This document shows positions 60,761-64,000 of a stretch of DNA of 64,000 nt, one piece after another; position 1 is the first letter of the stretch; each line of letters starts with the position of its first letter. Position numbers and translations under genes: made by a program. Source of the DNA: Lunularia cruciata (lineage: Eukaryota; Streptophyta; Marchantiopsida; Lunulariales; Lunulariaceae); assembly GCA_948567375.1 (NCBI GenBank), contig OX419756.1:28870552-28934551 (forward strand). Reading direction: 5' to 3'. Under the pieces are notes generated by a model that saw only the letters and a program-made list of their open reading frames with translations, searched no databases and was not told the origin of the DNA.

Positions 60761-61079
60761 GATCAGACCAAAGCATGTTAGCATGGTGAGACAAATGAGG
60801 AGATGGTGCGATATTGACATACATCTATCTTTCTATGTATATTTTTGAGGCTTTGGTGGTATCTCTCTTAGCGCATACAAGAGGAGTTATTGAGGTCATA
60901 GATCCAAAAGGTGAAAATATTAGTATAGTTCAACAAGACATTCATGATGATGTCTTAGTGATGGATTATCTTTGCATGGGTGTTGTGAGTGGCACAATTG
61001 GTGCCAAGGAGAGAGACAATGTTCTTCAATAAACTTGATGGTTTAGATTGGAAGGCAAACACCTTCTCTTTGTATGGGA

Positions 61080-61592
61080 GGATGGTAGAGTGCAAGTAGT
61101 ACCACTTCCATCTTAGAGACTATAGTTGGTCCGTCATGCTCATTAGGAGCTAGGACATTTAGGAGTAAAGCGTATGTATAGCTTACTCTAGAGTCATTAT
61201 TGGTGGCACAATATGCAAACCAAAGTACAATATTTTGTTGCTAGATGTGTGGGTTGTGACTAAGTTAGAGCATCATTTAATGCTTTGATGCCATAATTAC
61301 ATCTATTATCTATCATGGGATTGGGTTATCACTAGGGTTTGGACTTTGCTAGACCTTTTTTGTTGATTGTGAGACATCATCCATATGTTTTGGTTATGGT
61401 GGAACACTTCTCCAAGTGGATTGAGTTGGTGGCACTTCTTGACAAGTATAATAAAAGGATGGCTTACATGTTTCTAGATCAGGTTCTAAGTCATTTTGGT
61501 GCACAGATTGAGGTTTTGACTAATCAAGGTACAAAGTTCTTGGGGGAGTTTTAATTCTTGTATGACAAAGCATTGTTTGATCATTGTATTAT
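61080..61592 (+). pseudogene. Element D integrase, 5' part
   Basis: HHCC zinc domain (LGHLGVKRMY...CVGCD) and core (LDFARPF with first Asp, LTNQGTKF with the second Asp changed to Asn). It is interrupted at 61,592 by a solo E LTR. 60,761-61,079 has only decayed linker. Confidence 0.8.
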
Positions 61593-62019
61593 TGTAAAAG
61601 ACCAAGATCAAGGAGAGAAATAAGATAATGAAGGCTCACATTGGGACACTTGAATGAGGGAAAACTCCAAATGCCTAGCATGAGTTTTGGCTTGTGTATT
61701 TATAGGGACCATACAAGGCTCTTGAGAAGTCTCTCAAGAAGCTTCCTTGAGCCGCTTTCTTGGAGTGCAAGCCAAGTCAATTGGGAGGCTTCTCAAGAAG
61801 CCTCCTTCTAGAAACCGTTTACTTGGCATGTAAGCTAAGCTAGTTGGAAGCTTCTAGAAGCTTCCTTCCAAAATCTACCTACTTGGGGTGCAAGCTAAGC
61901 TAGTTGGGAAGCTTCCCAAGAAGCTTCCTAGATACTTCTAGAATATTCTAGGCTAATTTGTCTTACTTGCTACTTTTTTTAGCCCTACTAATTTTGTTAT
62001 TAAACTCCATATTGTTACA
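61593..62019 (-). repeat. Solo LTR of element E family
   Basis: 427 bp, TGTAAAAG to GTTACA on the plus strand, homologous to the LTRs at 52,382 and 57,764, with no internal region attached. It lies inside the D integrase, which resumes at about 62,026. Possible target duplications ATTAT/AATAC match poorly. It contains a TATA box and a perfect heat-shock element. Confidence 0.88.
61847..61864. promoter_or_regulatory. Perfect heat-shock element in solo LTR
   Basis: GAAGCTTCTAGAAGCTTC, about 145 bp upstream (minus strand) of TATAAATA at 61,697-61,704; same spacing as in the element E 5' LTR. Confidence 0.65.
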
Positions 62020-62025
62020 AATACC

Positions 62026-62300
62026 TCCCAAGATCTTCCTTGAGGCAGATGGGCTAGTAGAGGATGGTTCAGATGGTGAAGAGAGGATTTCATAAGTATG
62101 GTTTGTAGAGAGGCCACTTGGGAGATTGGGATTCTCCAATTACCTTGGTTGGTCATGGGCTATTGGTTCAACCGGCATCGAGGGAATTTTTTGGTCTTGA
62201 GAGTGCACTGGGCACATGGCTGCTTGTGCTCAATTTGTTCTTATTGTCAATGCCTTGAAGTTTCCCATAGTCTGACACTCTCTATCTATTCTTAGACGGT
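62026..62300 (+). pseudogene. Element D integrase, 3' part
   Basis: Frames here read ADGLVE..MVQ, matching the Glu region of the DDE core, then HLGDWDS and a degraded C-terminus. This shows that the LTR at 61,593 split one integrase gene. Confidence 0.65.
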
Positions 62301-62856
62301 TGGAAATCTCTTCTTTGCTAGAGCATGTTGTTTTCAATTGCTCCTGAGGTTGGCTCTCACTGAAGGTTTTGTGTTTGTCCTTGATCTAAACAAGATTGGT
62401 CATGTTTTGCGGGGTTTGGGTTTATGGGTTTCTATCCTTGCCTATGTTATATTTTAATTTTCCAATTAAGTTCAACATATGGTTCTAGATCTGGCAACTC
62501 ATAGTGCTAGGTTAGGTGGTCTCTTAAGAGAATAACAATGAGTGATCTATTCCAACTCAAAACTAAACACCTAGATTATCGAATTGCCCCATTTACATAG
62601 ATAGGACTGAGAGCTCCTAGAATGGATTTTTCTCTCAATGCTAGCTACACATCAAAATTCACATTGGTTTTGGGGACTCATCATTCATAGGAATACCAAA
62701 CTGTGGAGTTCACAAGTTCTAGACAAGCCAAATAGTTCTAATCTATACAGTGTCTGCACTAAGGTCTTCAACAAATCATCAACTCAGCTTGAGCACTTCA
62801 CATACACTCTGTCTGACAGCAGTCAAGGCAACTCACCCTCCAAACATCTTCAGTCT
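62301..62856. other. Unassigned remnant sequence
   Basis: Short open frames only (longest 62,638-62,892, running into the LTR). No domain recognised; probably the decayed 3' part of element D or other old repeats. Confidence 0.4.
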
Positions 62857-62861
62857 CCTAT

Positions 62862-63584
62862 TGTAATACCAAGAGCTAGCCATATGATCTAGATGTGAAA
62901 TTTGGTTTGGTAACATCTAGAATGATGTTATACATGATGGTCAAAATAGATCAGATAGAAGTATCACCAAAAGAGTACTTCTACTAATAGAGCAGAAACC
63001 AAAATAGACTTGAGAACCTTAGAACCAATAGCTAGACATATGATTTAAAGGTGAGAATTGGTTTGGTAATATCTAGAGGGATGTTACATATGATGGACTA
63101 AACAAATTAGAAAGAGGTATCACCAAAAGGGGACGTCTACTAATAGAGTATGAATCAAAATATGCCTGAAATCTTTGAAGGCATTTTTAGAGGCCTAAAC
63201 GGATAAATTAGGCCTCAAAAATGTGGGGGAGAGGGAGGTAAGCTGGCCTTTCCTCCCCCTGGTTTTTCTCATTGAGAGCTTTCTAATGGTACCTTATGTG
63301 ATTTTGAGACTCCTATAGGAAGATTCCCTAAAAGATTCCCTCCGTTCAAAGCTTGTTCGACCAACAAAATAGGACCTAGACCAACAGATCACCCATCCAA
63401 GTAAGTAATCCAAGGGTGGAGCTTGCTGACATGTCACCTATCTATGTGCCTAATCCTATGGTGGAGCTTCCTTGGAGGAGATCTTGTTTGTCTATATAAT
63501 AAAGAGAAGGTGCTCCTTTGGGGCACTGAATGTTGAGTGTGTAATTTGTGTTTCTCTCTCTTCTCTTGTCCTTGGAGTATTACA
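62862..63584 (+). repeat. Solo LTR of family C with CCTAT duplication
   Basis: 723 bp, TGTAATACC to GTATTACA, the reverse complement of the LTR at 13,570-14,312. Perfect 5-bp target duplications CCTAT lie at 62,857-62,861 and 63,585-63,589. No primer site follows, so this is a true solo LTR formed by LTR-LTR recombination. TATA-like tctatataataaag near 63,490. Confidence 0.95.
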
Positions 63585-63589
63585 CCTAT

Positions 63590-64000
63590 GCCCTTGTTCT
63601 GCAGCCAATTCATTCCCCTTTGATAATTCCTTCCTCATTATAGCCAAAGCCCTTCTCTTTTTGATAAATCCCTCTCTTTTAATCTCCCTTTCAATCTAGA
63701 CTTTCTCCTTGAAGGTTCCCCTATCTAGATCCTACTTTTGAGAGCTCTTCTCCTTGAGAATTTTTCTTGTTTTGTCACCGCTTCACCTTTGGCCTTGTCA
63801 TAGCACTTTACTACCCTTTGCACATTCAACCTTGCTCAGTAAGTCTTGCAGCTTGCACAACCTTTCACATTTGAAATTCTCCTCTCTTGCCACATCCTTC
63901 ATAGGCCCTTTCCAAACCCATTTTCTCTTGAAATGTTTCTTCTCTGGCCCTATCACAGCCCTTTGTTGAATCACTGCCCTCACAAAGAGTCTCTGGCATA
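63590..64000. repeat. Pyrimidine-rich block, right copy
   Basis: C/T-biased sequence of the same style as 3,478-5,300 (cttgtcatagc, ctctcttgccac, cccttgttctgc). No gene recognised. It continues past the window end. Confidence 0.6.

Larger units (their letters stand above)
51600..62330 (+). mobile_element. Old Ty3-type element D, split by later insertions
   Basis: Plus-strand pieces in order: gag (about 51,600-52,381 and 58,175-58,700), protease (about 59,440-59,600), RNase H (60,320-60,760), and integrase (61,080-61,592 and 62,026-62,300). Element E (52,382-58,174) and a solo E LTR (61,593-62,019) interrupt it. The coding pieces are full of stops, so it is the oldest layer of this nest. The RT palm is not detectable. 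No LTR pair could be assigned. Confidence 0.7.

Noticed and set aside
1-64000. CRISPR array, prokaryotic operon or bacterial defence system
   Set aside because: Repeats are tandem or LTR-type without unique spacers, and the real genes have spliceosomal introns; the DNA is nuclear eukaryotic.

Overview
The window is nuclear DNA of a land plant. Two intron-containing genes sit in an island at about 18.4-36.2 kb, between dense nests of decayed LTR retrotransposons. The genes are (1) a 25-exon plastid isoamylase-2-type starch debranching enzyme subunit (18,383-28,344, +) and (2) a six-exon class IV sirtuin with SIRT7-like features (32,632-36,170, +). GT-AG introns of roughly 80-1,000 bp, a plastid-targeted ISA2, a sirtuin unlike the angiosperm SRT1 and SRT2 proteins, and Ty3-type retroelements suggest a streptophyte. 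A seed-free plant such as a bryophyte is my guess, with low certainty.

Left flank (1-18.4 kb). A Ty3-type family 'A' copy lies on the minus strand (193-3,477). It is interrupted at 192/193 by the end of a second, plus-strand A element that lies mostly outside the window. A pyrimidine-rich and then purine-rich block follows (3.5-7.2 kb), with 67-, 111- and 132-bp tandem repeats. A 3.9-kb insertion (7,184-11,073) with a 5-bp target duplication carries a decayed coiled-coil ORF. Next comes a 28-bp-stem hairpin, then a truncated minus-strand Ty3 family 'C' element (11,143-14,312) with a tRNA-iMet primer site, and AT-rich spacer.

Gene island. ISA2 has lost all three catalytic acids of the GH13 site, as expected for the non-catalytic partner of ISA1, and part of its last exon is duplicated just downstream. 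The sirtuin keeps the NAD-binding and catalytic residues but has a long basic insertion between its zinc-binding cysteine pairs.

Right flank (36.2-64 kb). A MITE-like inverted repeat and a perfect hairpin lie in spacer DNA. A near-complete family A element follows (42,311-49,910, +). It has an Athila-type primer site, a long leader with extra ORFs (one with its own zinc knuckle), and broken gag, PR, RT/RNase H and IN. A reverse-transcriptase-like remnant comes next, then an old Ty3 element 'D' (about 51.6-62.3 kb, +). D is split by a nested minus-strand chromovirus 'E' (52,382-58,174) and by a solo E LTR (61,593-62,019). The E LTRs carry perfect heat-shock-element arrays upstream of a TATA box. 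A family C solo LTR with perfect CCTAT duplications (62,862-63,584) sits before another pyrimidine-rich block. None of the retroelement coding regions looks intact.
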